Below are positions 42,703-51,615 of a stretch of DNA of 62,316 bases, piece after piece; within the stretch, counting starts at the first letter, position 1; every line of letters begins with the position of its first letter. The notes under the pieces were generated by a model that did not search any database, was not told where the DNA came from, and saw only the letters and a program-made list of their open reading frames with translations. Origin of the DNA: an uncultured Bacillota bacterium. Its GTDB lineage: Bacteria > Bacillota > Clostridia > Oscillospirales > Oscillospiraceae. A program made the translations under genes and the position numbers. The stretch is from positions 1 through 62,316 of the forward strand of contig CANSDP010000011.1 in the NCBI GenBank assembly GCA_947645675.1. The letters run 5' to 3'.

Positions 42703-43602
42703 TTACAGCCCGGGCAGGTAGATCAGCGCCACCACCGCCAGCCCCAGCAGGGCGGACAGCCCCAGCAGAACCTTGTCGTGCATGACCACGTCCACCGGGT
42801 CGCCGAAGGAGTCTGACTCAATGTCGGCGCTGTACTTCATCAAGATGATGATGACCAGGGGGACGGTCCAGATCAGTTTGTCGGTGCCGTATTTGGCGGT
42901 GATTTCCCCGTCGGCGCTCCACAGGGCGTAGAAGGTGACGGCCAGGGTGAGGCAGAGATACATAAACTTATCCAGGAACTCATAGGAGTAATATTGCAGC
43001 ACCCTCCGGGTGCTCCCGCCGCTGTCCCTGGTCTTTTTCAGCTCGTTGCGCCGCTTGCCCAGGCCCAGATAGAAGGACAGGGCGAATACGGTGAGATAGA
43101 CCCAGGCCGAGGTGACCGAGCCCACGATAGCCGCTCCGTAGAGCACCCGGAGGACAAAGCCCAGCACCAGCAGCACGATATCCAGGAAGGGGACGTGCTT
43201 CAGTCCCAGACTGTAGCCCAGATTGGCGGCGAAGTAGGCCGCCATCAGCAGAAAGCTCCCCCCCCGGTTGCCGAAAGCGGCCAGCTGGATGGCCAGGGCG
43301 GCGGCCAGCAGCCCCCCCGCCAGGGCCCAGGCCGCCGGAATGGGCACCGCCCCGGAGGCGATGGGCCGGTTCCGCTTGACCTCATGCTGACGATCGGACT
43401 CCACATCCCGGATGTCGTTGACCACATACACCGCCGAGGTGAGCAGGCAGAAGGCGGCAAATCCCAGCATGACCTGCCCCAGCACGGCGGGGTTGAACAG
43501 GTTCCGGTCGAAGGTGATGGAGACAAGGATGAGAAAATTCTTAATATAGTGCTTGGGCCGCATGAGCTTGACCAGCTCCAGCGGGCGAATGGGTTTTTTC
43601 AT
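42703..43602 (-). CDS. UbiA-family prenyltransferase, DPPR-synthase-like
   Basis: The 299-residue protein has about nine membrane helices. It opens with LMRPKHYIKNFLI, a sequence typical of the decaprenyl-phosphate phosphoribosyltransferase subgroup. The first Asp motif NDIRDVESD lies at 62-70, followed by KRNRPIASG. The second motif region contains GKRRNE. This subgroup moves phosphoribose from PRPP to a polyprenyl phosphate instead of prenylating an aromatic ring. I choose ATG 43602; the longer frame overlaps the upstream gene. One base separates it from that gene. Confidence 0.88.
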   Translation of the reverse strand: MKKPIRPLELVKLMRPKHYIKNFLILVSITFDRNLFNPAVLGQVMLGFAAFCLLTSAVYVVNDIRDVESDRQHEVKRNRPIASGAVPIPAAWALAGGLLAAALAIQLAAFGNRGGSFLLMAAYFAANLGYSLGLKHVPFLDIVLLVLGFVLRVLYGAAIVGSVTSAWVYLTVFALSFYLGLGKRRNELKKTRDSGGSTRRVLQYYSYEFLDKFMYLCLTLAVTFYALWSADGEITAKYGTDKLIWTVPLVIIILMKYSADIESDSFGDPVDVVMHDKVLLGLSALLGLAVVALIYLPGL

Positions 43603-43603
43603 G

Positions 43604-45358
43604 TCAGCTCGCTTCCTCCTCAAGTTGGGTAAAGTAGTACAGCGGGTGATGGTCGAACAGGGACTTGACGTTGGGGTCCTCCGGGATATACCACAGGAAG
43701 AAATTGGTAATCCCCGCGTCATAGATGTTGAACATCCTGCCCTCGAAGCGGCCCGCGCCGCTGTAGCCCAAGCCGATCCGCTGGGTCTGGGTGAGCTCCC
43801 TGAGCTCCGCCAGCTGGCTCCAGGTGCGGCCGGCGTTTTTCACCAGAACCAGATTCGCCCCCGCGTTGGGGAGCAGGTTGCCGCACAGCAGTCCGGCCAG
43901 AAGCAGGCCGCAGACCAGCGCCCCCCGGCTCCCCCGCCGGTTCCACCAGCCGAAGAGGAAGAGCATAGCCGCCACCGGGACCAGAAACAGGGCGGTAAAG
44001 TACCGGGCCCAGCTCAGTCCGGGGATGAACAGGATGGACAGGGCCAGCATGGCCGACAGCAGCAGGGACAGCCGGAACAGCTCCGGACGGCTCCTCCGGC
44101 ACCGGACCAGGGCCAGCGCGATAACCGCCGCGCTGACCAGGAAAATCCCGCTGAACAGTACCCCCCAGCCCGCCGTCCGCACGTCGCAGGAGGGGGCGCA
44201 GTTCAGCTCCTCCCCGGTGACGGTGAAGGGCAGCTTCCACTCCACAGCGGCGATCTCCAGGCTGGTGTTGGTCCGGGAGAAGAGGGAGGCGACGAACCGG
44301 CCCAGGTTGCCCATGGACTGAAAGGCCGGGGCCAGCTGGGAGGTAATCAGCTCGGTGGAGCCCTCGCCGATCATGGTATATACCGGATTGCGGTACCGGA
44401 TGGTGTTGGTCACATAGGAGGTGGCCCCCAGGAACAGCACCCCGGACAGCACGCTGCACGCCAGCAGGCAGAACCGCCCCCGCAGGGCCCGCGCCGCCCC
44501 GGCCAGCCCCCCCCGCCGGAGCTCCCCAGCCGTCCAGAAGCCGAAGAAGGTGAGGCAGAGGACGGCAAAAAAGAGGGTGGCGGAGAATTTCAGGTTGAAT
44601 CCGATGCTGATACTGGCGAAGATCAAATACCCAGCCAGCGGCCTCAGCTCCCCCTTGGGGCAGAAGGTGAAATAGAGCAGTCCCATGAGGCACAGCAGGA
44701 GCATATTGGCCAGAGTGCCGTCGTTGTAGTAGGTGAACATCTGGGAGGCGCTCACCGGGGTGACCACCGCCAGCCCGGCGCACAGGGCGGACTGCCAGCC
44801 CTTGAAGAGCCCGGTATGGAGCAGCAGGCCCCACCCCAGGAAAAAGCCCGCCGCCATCAGCAGCAGGCCGCTGGCCTTGCCCGCCTCAATGTTGCCCGTA
44901 AAGCTGTGGACACAGGCGCCAAAGAGCTCGGTGGCCTTGGGGTAGGCGTCATACCAGCTCTCGGTGCAGTGCTCCAGGAAGGGGTAATCCGCAGCGAAGG
45001 CGTAGAAGCTCTCCCGCAGGGGGTTCCAGCCCCAGGTCAGCGCCCCGGTGATGCCCTTGTGATAGGTGTTGCCGTCCCAGGACCAGTCGTCCACGTAGCC
45101 GGCTGCCGCCAGACACAGGGCCAGCACCGCCAGCCCGGCCAGCACCGCCGCCGCTCCCTGCCTCCGGGAGCCGGCCCGGGACAGGACGCCCGCCGCCCCC
45201 GCGGCCAGCACCGCCGCCGGGAAGTGGAGCCGCCCCACCGGCACGCCGATGACCAGGAGAAGGGTGGCCAGGGCCAGGGTAAAAAACACAGCGTTCAGCA
45301 GGAACAGCCCGAGAGACAACAGGAACCGCTCCCCGTTCCGCCGTCTGAGATCGTCCAC
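43604..45358 (-). CDS. GT-C-like polytopic membrane glycosyltransferase
   Basis: The 584-residue protein has about 11-13 hydrophobic helices. The first large outer loop carries an acidic DDWSWDG motif near 90-96, followed by a Tyr/His pair, as in GT-C enzymes that use polyprenyl-phosphate sugars. I do not recognise the exact family. The GTG start at 45358 follows AAAGGAG at good spacing. It is the first gene of the operon. Alternatives are an O-antigen-ligase-like or other polytopic surface-polysaccharide protein. Confidence 0.7.
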   Translation of the reverse strand: MDDLRRRNGERFLLSLGLFLLNAVFFTLALATLLLVIGVPVGRLHFPAAVLAAGAAGVLSRAGSRRQGAAAVLAGLAVLALCLAAAGYVDDWSWDGNTYHKGITGALTWGWNPLRESFYAFAADYPFLEHCTESWYDAYPKATELFGACVHSFTGNIEAGKASGLLLMAAGFFLGWGLLLHTGLFKGWQSALCAGLAVVTPVSASQMFTYYNDGTLANMLLLCLMGLLYFTFCPKGELRPLAGYLIFASISIGFNLKFSATLFFAVLCLTFFGFWTAGELRRGGLAGAARALRGRFCLLACSVLSGVLFLGATSYVTNTIRYRNPVYTMIGEGSTELITSQLAPAFQSMGNLGRFVASLFSRTNTSLEIAAVEWKLPFTVTGEELNCAPSCDVRTAGWGVLFSGIFLVSAAVIALALVRCRRSRPELFRLSLLLSAMLALSILFIPGLSWARYFTALFLVPVAAMLFLFGWWNRRGSRGALVCGLLLAGLLCGNLLPNAGANLVLVKNAGRTWSQLAELRELTQTQRIGLGYSGAGRFEGRMFNIYDAGITNFFLWYIPEDPNVKSLFDHHPLYYFTQLEEEAS

Positions 45359-45480
45359 AGCAGATACTCCTTTCGTTCCGCCGGCCCGCTGGGTCCGGCG
45401 GATACACGATGATGATAAAATCATATTTTACCATAACAGGGATGAATTGACAAGAAGGAGGGGGAGAATTTCAACAAAAA

Positions 45481-45512
45481 AGTGGGGCATCTCCAAATGG
45501 AGACGCCCCACT
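45481..45512 (-). terminator. Terminator of the 37-residue gene
   Basis: AGTGGGGC-AT-CTCCA and TGGAG-AC-GCCCCACT form a long stem; on the minus strand TTTTTTT follows. The stop codon of the small gene lies at its edge. Confidence 0.85.
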
Positions 45513-45624
45513 ACCGGTCACTGGCCAGCCAGCCCTCCCCCTGGAAGATCAGATCATCCAGGTCGGGGCGGCGGGGCGCGGCGCTGTCAGGCAGATCGGG
45601 AACGGAAATTGGTTTGTCAGCCAT
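45511..45624 (-). CDS. Small acidic protein, 37 residues
   Basis: The frame starts at ATG 45624 after TGGAGGAG and ends at TAG 45513-45511, touching a strong terminator, so it has the layout of a real single gene. The peptide opens MADKPISVPDLPDSAAPRRP, continues LDDLIFQGEGWLAS and has no Cys and no membrane segment. I do not recognise it. Upstream sequence holds a GATAT/ATATC inverted repeat (about 45661-45672) in the promoter region. It could be a regulatory microprotein or a peptide precursor. Confidence 0.6.
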   Translation of the reverse strand: MADKPISVPDLPDSAAPRRPDLDDLIFQGEGWLASDR

Positions 45625-45723
45625 AGCGTTTACTCCTCCACAGTGCATTCTGAATATGTGATATACATATCAGTATATGCGGCGGGGCGGAGGATATGTG
45701 TACCTTCGCGTACAACTAAGCGG

Positions 45724-46350
45724 TCAGGAAAGCGTCTTGACGTACCGGTCTCCCTGGGGGGTGAAGCCCATTTTTCTCAAATATTTCTCATGGGCGGGGG
45801 AGGAGGCCTGGGCGGTCAGCCTGCGGACCCCCTCGCCGGGGAGGCGGCCATAGAGATACCGGCCCACCGAGCAGTCCCGGTACTGGGGGACGGCGTAGTC
45901 CAGCAGAACCTCCAGCTCCCCGTCTCCCAGGTCCTTCCCCATCAGGAGCCCGGCGGGAACGGTGTTCACATAGACAAAATAGGACCGGCCGGCCTGACCG
46001 GCCTCCCTCTCGAAGCCGGGAAAATAGGACTGAATGTCCGCCCTGTGGAAGTCCAGGAAGTGCTTGAAATAAAGGCTGTCCGGCTCGGCGGGGAGGAGGT
46101 TGAAGAACTGCTCCGTCCGGGCCATGCGGACCAGATAGAAGATGTTGACCCCCACCAGACAGAAATTCATCACCGCTGTGGGCAGTGAGCCGATGCACAG
46201 CGCGTAGATGGCGAAAATCAGCGAGCCCACCATGTTGATGACCCTCAGCTTCACCACCGAGGTCATCAGCAGCGAGACCAGCACCAGGAGCGAGGCGAAA
46301 TAGCCTACCAGCTCTAAAAGCATTTCCGGAGACACAAAATAACCCCCCAT
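45724..46350 (-). CDS. YgjV-like membrane domain fused to a GNAT-like domain
   Basis: The 208-residue protein has three N-terminal membrane helices (about 8-85) resembling the YgjV inner-membrane family. A soluble region follows. Its C-terminal part (about 145-205: YAVPQYRDCSVGRYLYGRL, then SSPAHEKYLRKMGF) matches the acetyl-CoA and last strand-helix part of GNAT acetyltransferases. It is presumably a membrane-tethered acetyltransferase of unknown substrate. GTG 46335, preceded by GGGGGG, is a better start by ribosome site than ATG 46350. A TATAAT box lies upstream at about 46375-46380. Confidence 0.75.
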   Translation of the reverse strand: MGGYFVSPEMLLELVGYFASLLVLVSLLMTSVVKLRVINMVGSLIFAIYALCIGSLPTAVMNFCLVGVNIFYLVRMARTEQFFNLLPAEPDSLYFKHFLDFHRADIQSYFPGFEREAGQAGRSYFVYVNTVPAGLLMGKDLGDGELEVLLDYAVPQYRDCSVGRYLYGRLPGEGVRRLTAQASSPAHEKYLRKMGFTPQGDRYVKTLS

Positions 46351-46488
46351 TTTCTAAAATACAGCTTTCATTATAGCATAATGCCGGGCGGGTTTCAACA
46401 GCGGCTCCGGTCCGCCGGGGCAAGGACATATGCCCCTCCCGCCGCGGAGAAAATATTGTCTAATCTGTGCAAAATTTCCCGATCAAAA

Positions 46489-46570
46489 TTGTATGTATAA
46501 TACAAATCACAATTTCTATCGCAAAAAGAGGACTTATGTCCTATATTATCGAGAGGACATGTGTTATAAT
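46489..46570 (+). promoter_or_regulatory. Control region of the nucleoside transporter gene
   Basis: It contains the inverted repeat TTGTAT-GTATA-ATACAA (46489-46505), the palindrome AGGAC-TTAT-GTCCT (46529-46542), a further AGGACAT (46554-46560) and a TATAAT box (46565-46570) without a good -35. The weak -35 suggests activator control. A short AGCCGC/GCGGCT hairpin follows at about 46580-46595. Confidence 0.5.
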
Positions 46571-46630
46571 TTGTTATCAGCCGCGTAAGCGGCTGAAGCA
46601 CCATTCCATTTTACGAAAAGGAGAATTGTT

Positions 46631-47887
46631 ATGAAAAAGCTTGTCTCTGCGCTCCTTGCCGGCGCGATGGTCCTGTCTCTGGCCGCCTGCGGCGGCGGTG
46701 GCGGCTCCAGCAGCAGCAAACCCGCCGCCGGGAGCAATCCCCCCGCCGCCGGCAGCACTCCCGCTGGCAGTGATCCCGCCGGCAGCGATCCCGCGGCCAG
46801 CGCCGCCTCTGAGATGAAGATCGCCATGGTCACCGACTCCGGCGACATCACCGACCAGAGCTTCAACCAGACCACCTATGAGACCGCCAAGGCCTGGAGC
46901 GAGGCCAACGGCGCTTCCTTCAAGTACTTCAAGCCCGAAAAGGACACCGACGAGGCCCGGAACGCCAGCATCGACCAGGCCATTGCCGACGGCGCCAACA
47001 TCATCATCCTTCCCGGCTACATGTTCGCCCCCTCCCTGGTGGCTCAGACCGGGCTGTACCCCGACGTGAAGTTCATCGGCCTGGACGTGGGCGCCGGCGA
47101 CATCTGCGAGAAGGGCGTGGGCGAGGGCTATACCTACAACCCTGCCGACTACAACGTGGGCGACTACTACAACACCGAGAACACTTACTGCGCCACCTAT
47201 CAGGAGGAGATCTCCGGCTACATGGCCGGCTACGCCGCCGTCAAGCTGGGCTATAAGCACCTGGGCTTCCTGGGCGGCATGAGCGTGCCCGCCGTGCAGC
47301 GCTTCGGCTATGGCTACGTCCAGGGCGCTGACGCCGCCGCCGCCGAGATGGGCATCACCGGCGACGTGGAGGTGGAGTTCGTTTACGGCAACCAGTTCTA
47401 CGGCGACGCCGACATCACCGCTTACATGGACACCTGGTACAAATCCAAGAACGTAGAGGTCGTCTTCGCCTGCGGCGGCGGCATCTACACCTCCGCCGCT
47501 GAGGCCGCCGCCAAGGTGGGCGGCAAGGTCATCGGCGTGGACGCCGACCAGTCCTCCAAGATCAACGAGTACGGCGCCGACATGACCGTCACCTCCGCCA
47601 TGAAGGGCCTGGACGCCACCATCAACATGATGCTCAGCGACATCCGGGACGGCAAGTGGGCCGACCACGTGGGCAAGATCGAAAACCTGGGCATGGTCTC
47701 CGACGACCCCGGCGAGAACTACGTCCAGCTGCCCCAGGCCACCACTCAGTGGGGCGACAACTTCACCCAGGACGACTATCTCCAGCTGGTGAAGGACATC
47801 CACGGCGGCAAGATCACCATCTCTAACGACATCACCGCTATGCCCTCCGTTACCATCAAGGTGAACGAATACGGCAACATCAAGTAA
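46631..47887 (+). CDS. BMP-family nucleoside-binding lipoprotein
   Basis: The 418-residue protein has a lipoprotein signal with lipobox LSLAAC (Cys 20) and a low-complexity Ser/Pro/Ala/Gly spacer to about 58. The PnrA/BmpA domain then starts KIAMVTDSGDITDQSFNQ. BMP proteins bind nucleosides and feed an ABC importer. AAGGAG precedes the ATG. The ABC genes follow after a terminator hairpin at 47903, so this first gene should be expressed in excess, as is usual for binding proteins. Confidence 0.93.
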   Translation: MKKLVSALLAGAMVLSLAACGGGGGSSSSKPAAGSNPPAAGSTPAGSDPAGSDPAASAASEMKIAMVTDSGDITDQSFNQTTYETAKAWSEANGASFKYFKPEKDTDEARNASIDQAIADGANIIILPGYMFAPSLVAQTGLYPDVKFIGLDVGAGDICEKGVGEGYTYNPADYNVGDYYNTENTYCATYQEEISGYMAGYAAVKLGYKHLGFLGGMSVPAVQRFGYGYVQGADAAAAEMGITGDVEVEFVYGNQFYGDADITAYMDTWYKSKNVEVVFACGGGIYTSAAEAAAKVGGKVIGVDADQSSKINEYGADMTVTSAMKGLDATINMMLSDIRDGKWADHVGKIENLGMVSDDPGENYVQLPQATTQWGDNFTQDDYLQLVKDIHGGKITISNDITAMPSVTIKVNEYGNIK

Positions 47888-47902
47888 ATCACACACGCGG
47901 CG

Positions 47903-47935
47903 GACAACGGGAGCGCCAAAGCCGCTCCCGTTGTC
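47903..47935 (+). terminator. Partial terminator inside the transporter operon
   Basis: GACAACGGGAGCG (47903-47915) pairs with CGCTCCCGTTGTC (47923-47935), followed by TCTTTTTT. No new strong promoter is seen before 47999, so read-through is expected. Confidence 0.75.
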
Positions 47936-47998
47936 TCTTTTTTAAATGTATGATCCCGCCAGGGGCGGAGCAGGATACAGAAGAAGGAGGGAGAGAGT

Positions 47999-49534
47999 AT
48001 GGCCGAGTACGTGGTTGAGATGCTGAACATCACAAAGCGCTTTCCCGGCATTATCGCCAACGACAACATTACGCTCCAGTTGAAAAAGGGGGAGATTCAC
48101 GCCCTTCTGGGGGAGAACGGCGCGGGAAAGTCCACCCTGATGAGCGTGCTCTTCGGGCTGTATCAGCCGGAGGAGGGCGAGATCCGCAAGGACGGAAAAA
48201 AGGTGGAGATCAACGACCCCAACGACGCCAACGCCCTGGGGATCGGCATGGTCCACCAGCACTTCAAGCTGGTGGAGTGCTTCAGCGTGCTGGACAACAT
48301 CATCCTGGGTGTGGAGTCCACCAGAGGCGGATTTTTGCAGAAGGAGGAGGCCCGGAAAAAGGTCGTCGCCCTGTCGGAAAAATACGGCCTGGCCGTGGAC
48401 CCGGACGCCCTCATTGAGGATATCACGGTGGGCATGCAGCAGCGCACCGAGATTTTGAAAATGCTGTATCGAGACAATGAAATCCTGATTTTTGACGAGC
48501 CCACCGCCGTGCTCACCCCCCAGGAGATTCAAGAGCTGATGCACATCATGAAGAACCTGGCCGCCGAGGGGAAGAGCATCCTGTTCATCACCCACAAGCT
48601 GGCCGAGATCATGCAGGTGGCCGACCGGTGCAGTGTGCTGCGCAAGGGCAAGTACATCGGCACGGTGGACATCAAGGACGCCACTCCGGAAACCCTGTCC
48701 GCCATGATGGTGGGCCGGGACGTAAACTTCGTGGTGGAGAAGAAGCCCTCTCAGCCCGGCGACGTGGTGCTGGACATCCAGGGCATGACGGTGGCCTCCA
48801 AGCGCCACAAGAACAACGCGGTGAACAACGTGTCCATGCAGGTCCGCCGGGGGGAGATCGTCTGCATCGCCGGCATCGACGGCAACGGCCAGACGGAATT
48901 TGTCTACGGTCTCACCGGCCTGGAGCCCCTGGAGAGCGGCTCCATCACCCTGAACGGCACGGATATCACCAAACAGTCCATCCGCAAGCGGCTCACCCTG
49001 GGCATGAGCCACATCCCCGAGGACCGGCACAAGCACGGTCTGGTGCTGGACTACTCCCTGGAGGACAACATCGTCTTACAGCGGTACTTTGAGCCCCAGT
49101 TCACCAGCGGCGCGGGCTTCCTCAAGCGCAAGGCCATCCGGGAGTACGCCTCCCGGCTCATTGAGCAATACGATGTCCGCTCGGGCCAGGGGCCGGTCAC
49201 CAAGGCCAGGTCTATGTCCGGCGGAAACCAACAAAAGGCGATTATCGCCCGCGAGATTGACAAGGACCCGGAGCTCCTGGTGGCCGTTCAGCCCACCCGG
49301 GGCCTGGACGTGGGCGCGATAGAATATATTCACAAGCAGCTGGTGGCCCAGCGGGACGCGGGCAAGGGCGTCCTTCTGGTGAGCCTGGAGCTGGACGAGG
49401 TCATGAACGTCTCCGACCGCATCCTGGTGATGTATGAGGGCGAGATCGTGGGCGAGTTTGACCCCAAGACCGTCACCGTGGAGGAGCTGGGCCTCTATAT
49501 GGCCGGCTCCAAGAGAAAGGAGGCCACAGCATGA
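47999..49534 (+). CDS. Nucleoside ABC transporter ATP-binding protein (NupO/YufO-like)
   Basis: This double ATPase of 511 residues drives nucleoside import. The first domain has Walker [10 protein letters not shown] near 41 and ends near 245. The second has a degenerate Walker A (GIDGNGQTE near 297) and an intact signature SGGNQQK. That asymmetry is typical of this family, including sugar and nucleoside importers. GGAGGGAG precedes the ATG. The stop overlaps the next gene by 4 bases. Confidence 0.93.
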   Translation: MAEYVVEMLNITKRFPGIIANDNITLQLKKGEIHALLGENGAGKSTLMSVLFGLYQPEEGEIRKDGKKVEINDPNDANALGIGMVHQHFKLVECFSVLDNIILGVESTRGGFLQKEEARKKVVALSEKYGLAVDPDALIEDITVGMQQRTEILKMLYRDNEILIFDEPTAVLTPQEIQELMHIMKNLAAEGKSILFITHKLAEIMQVADRCSVLRKGKYIGTVDIKDATPETLSAMMVGRDVNFVVEKKPSQPGDVVLDIQGMTVASKRHKNNAVNNVSMQVRRGEIVCIAGIDGNGQTEFVYGLTGLEPLESGSITLNGTDITKQSIRKRLTLGMSHIPEDRHKHGLVLDYSLEDNIVLQRYFEPQFTSGAGFLKRKAIREYASRLIEQYDVRSGQGPVTKARSMSGGNQQKAIIAREIDKDPELLVAVQPTRGLDVGAIEYIHKQLVAQRDAGKGVLLVSLELDEVMNVSDRILVMYEGEIVGEFDPKTVTVEELGLYMAGSKRKEATA

Positions 49535-50652
49535 GCGTGAAGAAACGGGAGAGTCTCCTGCGCAACGGGAGCTTTCAGACCATCCTCGCCTCCCTTCTGT
49601 GCATCGCGCTGGGCCTGCTGGTGGGCTATATCGTCCTGCTCATCATCAACCCCGGCGGCGCGTCCAAGGCCATTATGGCTATTTTGAAAAACTATATGTA
49701 CTACCCCAGCGCGGCGGCGGCCAAGAAATACCTCGGCACCACCCTGGTCAATGCCTCCGCCCTGCTGATGTGCTCGCTGTCGGTGCTCTTCGCCTATAAG
49801 GTGGGCCTGTTCAACATCGGCGCGGCGGGGCAGTACGTAGTGGGCGCGGGGGCCTGCATCTACGGCGCGCTGGCCCTGAAGCTGCCCTGGTACCTCTGCC
49901 TCATCTTCGCCATCCTGGCCGCCGCCCTGGCGGGGGGGATCTCCGGGGCGCTGAAGGCCTACTTCAACGTCAACGAGGTTATCTCCTGCATCATGCTCAA
50001 CTGGATCTCCCTCTACTGCGTGAACATGCTGCTTGCCAAGGTAAAGGAGCAGTCCACCCCCTACACCATCCCCCTGTCCACCGGCAACCCCGGGGCCCTG
50101 CTGCCCAACATGGGGCTGGACAAGCTGTTTTCCAAAAACGAGTTTGTCACCATCGGCCTGCCCCTGGCGGTCATTATGGCTATTCTGGTGTGGGTCCTTC
50201 TGGAAAAGACCAAATTCGGCTATGAGCTCAAGGCCACCGGCCTGAACAAGAACGCCGCCAAATACTGCGGCATGAAGGAGCAGCGCAACGTTATCCTCAC
50301 CATGATGATCGCCGGGGGGCTGGCCGGCTGTGCCGCCGGCATCTACTACCTCACCGGCATCGAGCAGTGGATGGTACAGCAAACCTCCGTGCCCGCCATG
50401 GGCTTCAACGGCATCGCCGCCGCCTTCCTGGGCGGACTGAGCCCCATCGGGACCATCTTCTCCTCCTACTTTATCCAGCACATCACCAGCGGCGGCACCT
50501 ATGTGGACAAGAGCATGTACTGCACCCAGATCTCCGACCTGATTTCCGCGTTCATTATCTACCTGTGCGGCTTCGTCCTCTTCTTCAAAATGTGGCTCAA
50601 CCGCTGGCTGGACAAGCGGGACGAGAAAGCCAAGAAAGGAGGCGACGCGTAA
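49531..50652 (+). CDS. Nucleoside ABC transporter permease 1 (NupP/YufP-like)
   Basis: The 373-residue protein has about ten membrane helices and belongs to the branched-chain/BPD_transp_2 permease family. KVGLFNIGAAGQYVVGA near 90-106 and GFNGIAAAFLGGLSPIG near 290 are family motifs. GAAAGGAGG precedes the ATG, which overlaps the ATPase stop. Its stop shares one base with the start of the second permease (TAATG), implying coupled translation. Confidence 0.93.
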   Translation: MSVKKRESLLRNGSFQTILASLLCIALGLLVGYIVLLIINPGGASKAIMAILKNYMYYPSAAAAKKYLGTTLVNASALLMCSLSVLFAYKVGLFNIGAAGQYVVGAGACIYGALALKLPWYLCLIFAILAAALAGGISGALKAYFNVNEVISCIMLNWISLYCVNMLLAKVKEQSTPYTIPLSTGNPGALLPNMGLDKLFSKNEFVTIGLPLAVIMAILVWVLLEKTKFGYELKATGLNKNAAKYCGMKEQRNVILTMMIAGGLAGCAAGIYYLTGIEQWMVQQTSVPAMGFNGIAAAFLGGLSPIGTIFSSYFIQHITSGGTYVDKSMYCTQISDLISAFIIYLCGFVLFFKMWLNRWLDKRDEKAKKGGDA

Positions 50653-51593
50653 TGCTGCTGCTCATCCAATACACCCTGATCTTCGCGTCTGTGCTGGTGC
50701 TGGTGGCCCTGGGGGGCTGCTTCTCGGAGCACAGCGGCGTCATCAACATCGGCCTGGAGGGCATCATGGTCATGGGCGCGCTGGGGGGCGCGCTGGCGAT
50801 GAAGTACCTCACCGGAAAGGTCCCCGGCCCCGTGATGCTGGTGGCGGTTATCATCGCCGCCTGCGGAGTGGGGATGATCTTTTCCCTGCTTTTGGGCGTG
50901 GCCGCCATCCGGTTCAGCGCGGACCAGACCCTGGTGGGCACGGCGCTGAATCTGCTGGGTCCCGCCGCCGCCGTGGTGCTGGTTCGGGCCATCAACATGG
51001 CGGAGAGCACCGACAACGTCTCCTCCACCGTGGCCTATGGTCCGGCCAAGCGGGCTTTCCTCATGAACATCGGCACGTTTGAGTTCAACTGGTTCATGCT
51101 CATCTCCTTTCTGGTTTTGGCAGCCTCCTATATTGTGCTGTACAAGACCCGCTTCGGCCTGCGGCTGATGGCCTGCGGCGAGCACCCTCAGGCCGCCGAC
51201 TCGGTGGGCATCAACGTCTACCGGATGCGGTACGCCGGCGTGCTCATCTCCGGCGCTCTGGGCGGGCTGGGCGGACTGGTGTATATCACCGCCGGCGTCA
51301 GCGAGTGGAAGTTTGAAAACGGCGTGGCCGGCTTTGGCTTCCTGGCCCTGGCCGTGATGATCTTCGGACAGTGGAAGCCGGTGAATATCGGCCTGGCCGC
51401 GCTGCTGTTCGGCCTGTTCCGGGCCCTGTCCAACGTCTACACCGGCTTCGACGCCCTGGTGGCCCTGAAGCTGCCCAGCACGGTCTACAACATGTTCCCC
51501 TATATCATCTCCCTGGTGGTCCTGGTGTTCGTCTCCAAGAAGTCCAGAGCCCCCAAGGCGGAGGGCATCCCCTACGACAAGGGACAGCGATAA
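50652..51593 (+). CDS. Nucleoside ABC transporter permease 2 (NupQ/YufQ-like)
   Basis: The 313-residue protein has about nine membrane helices. The segment HSGVINIGLEGIMVMGALGG near 28-47 is the permease signature of this family. It pairs with permease 1 to form the membrane channel. ATG 50652 is chosen by family length, ribosome site AAAGGAGG and the TAATG overlap; a longer frame back to 50367 overlaps permease 1. Uridine phosphorylase follows after 22 bases. Confidence 0.93.
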   Translation: MLLLIQYTLIFASVLVLVALGGCFSEHSGVINIGLEGIMVMGALGGALAMKYLTGKVPGPVMLVAVIIAACGVGMIFSLLLGVAAIRFSADQTLVGTALNLLGPAAAVVLVRAINMAESTDNVSSTVAYGPAKRAFLMNIGTFEFNWFMLISFLVLAASYIVLYKTRFGLRLMACGEHPQAADSVGINVYRMRYAGVLISGALGGLGGLVYITAGVSEWKFENGVAGFGFLALAVMIFGQWKPVNIGLAALLFGLFRALSNVYTGFDALVALKLPSTVYNMFPYIISLVVLVFVSKKSRAPKAEGIPYDKGQR

Positions 51594-51615
51594 CTGAGAA
51601 AGGGCGGAAAAAATC

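Noticed and set aside
42703-43602. The UbiA protein as a menaquinone/ubiquinone prenyltransferase
   Set aside because: The start LMRPKHYIKN, the NDIRDVESD motif with KRNRPI after it, and neighbours for surface glycan assembly fit the phosphoribosyltransferase branch better; no quinone genes are nearby.
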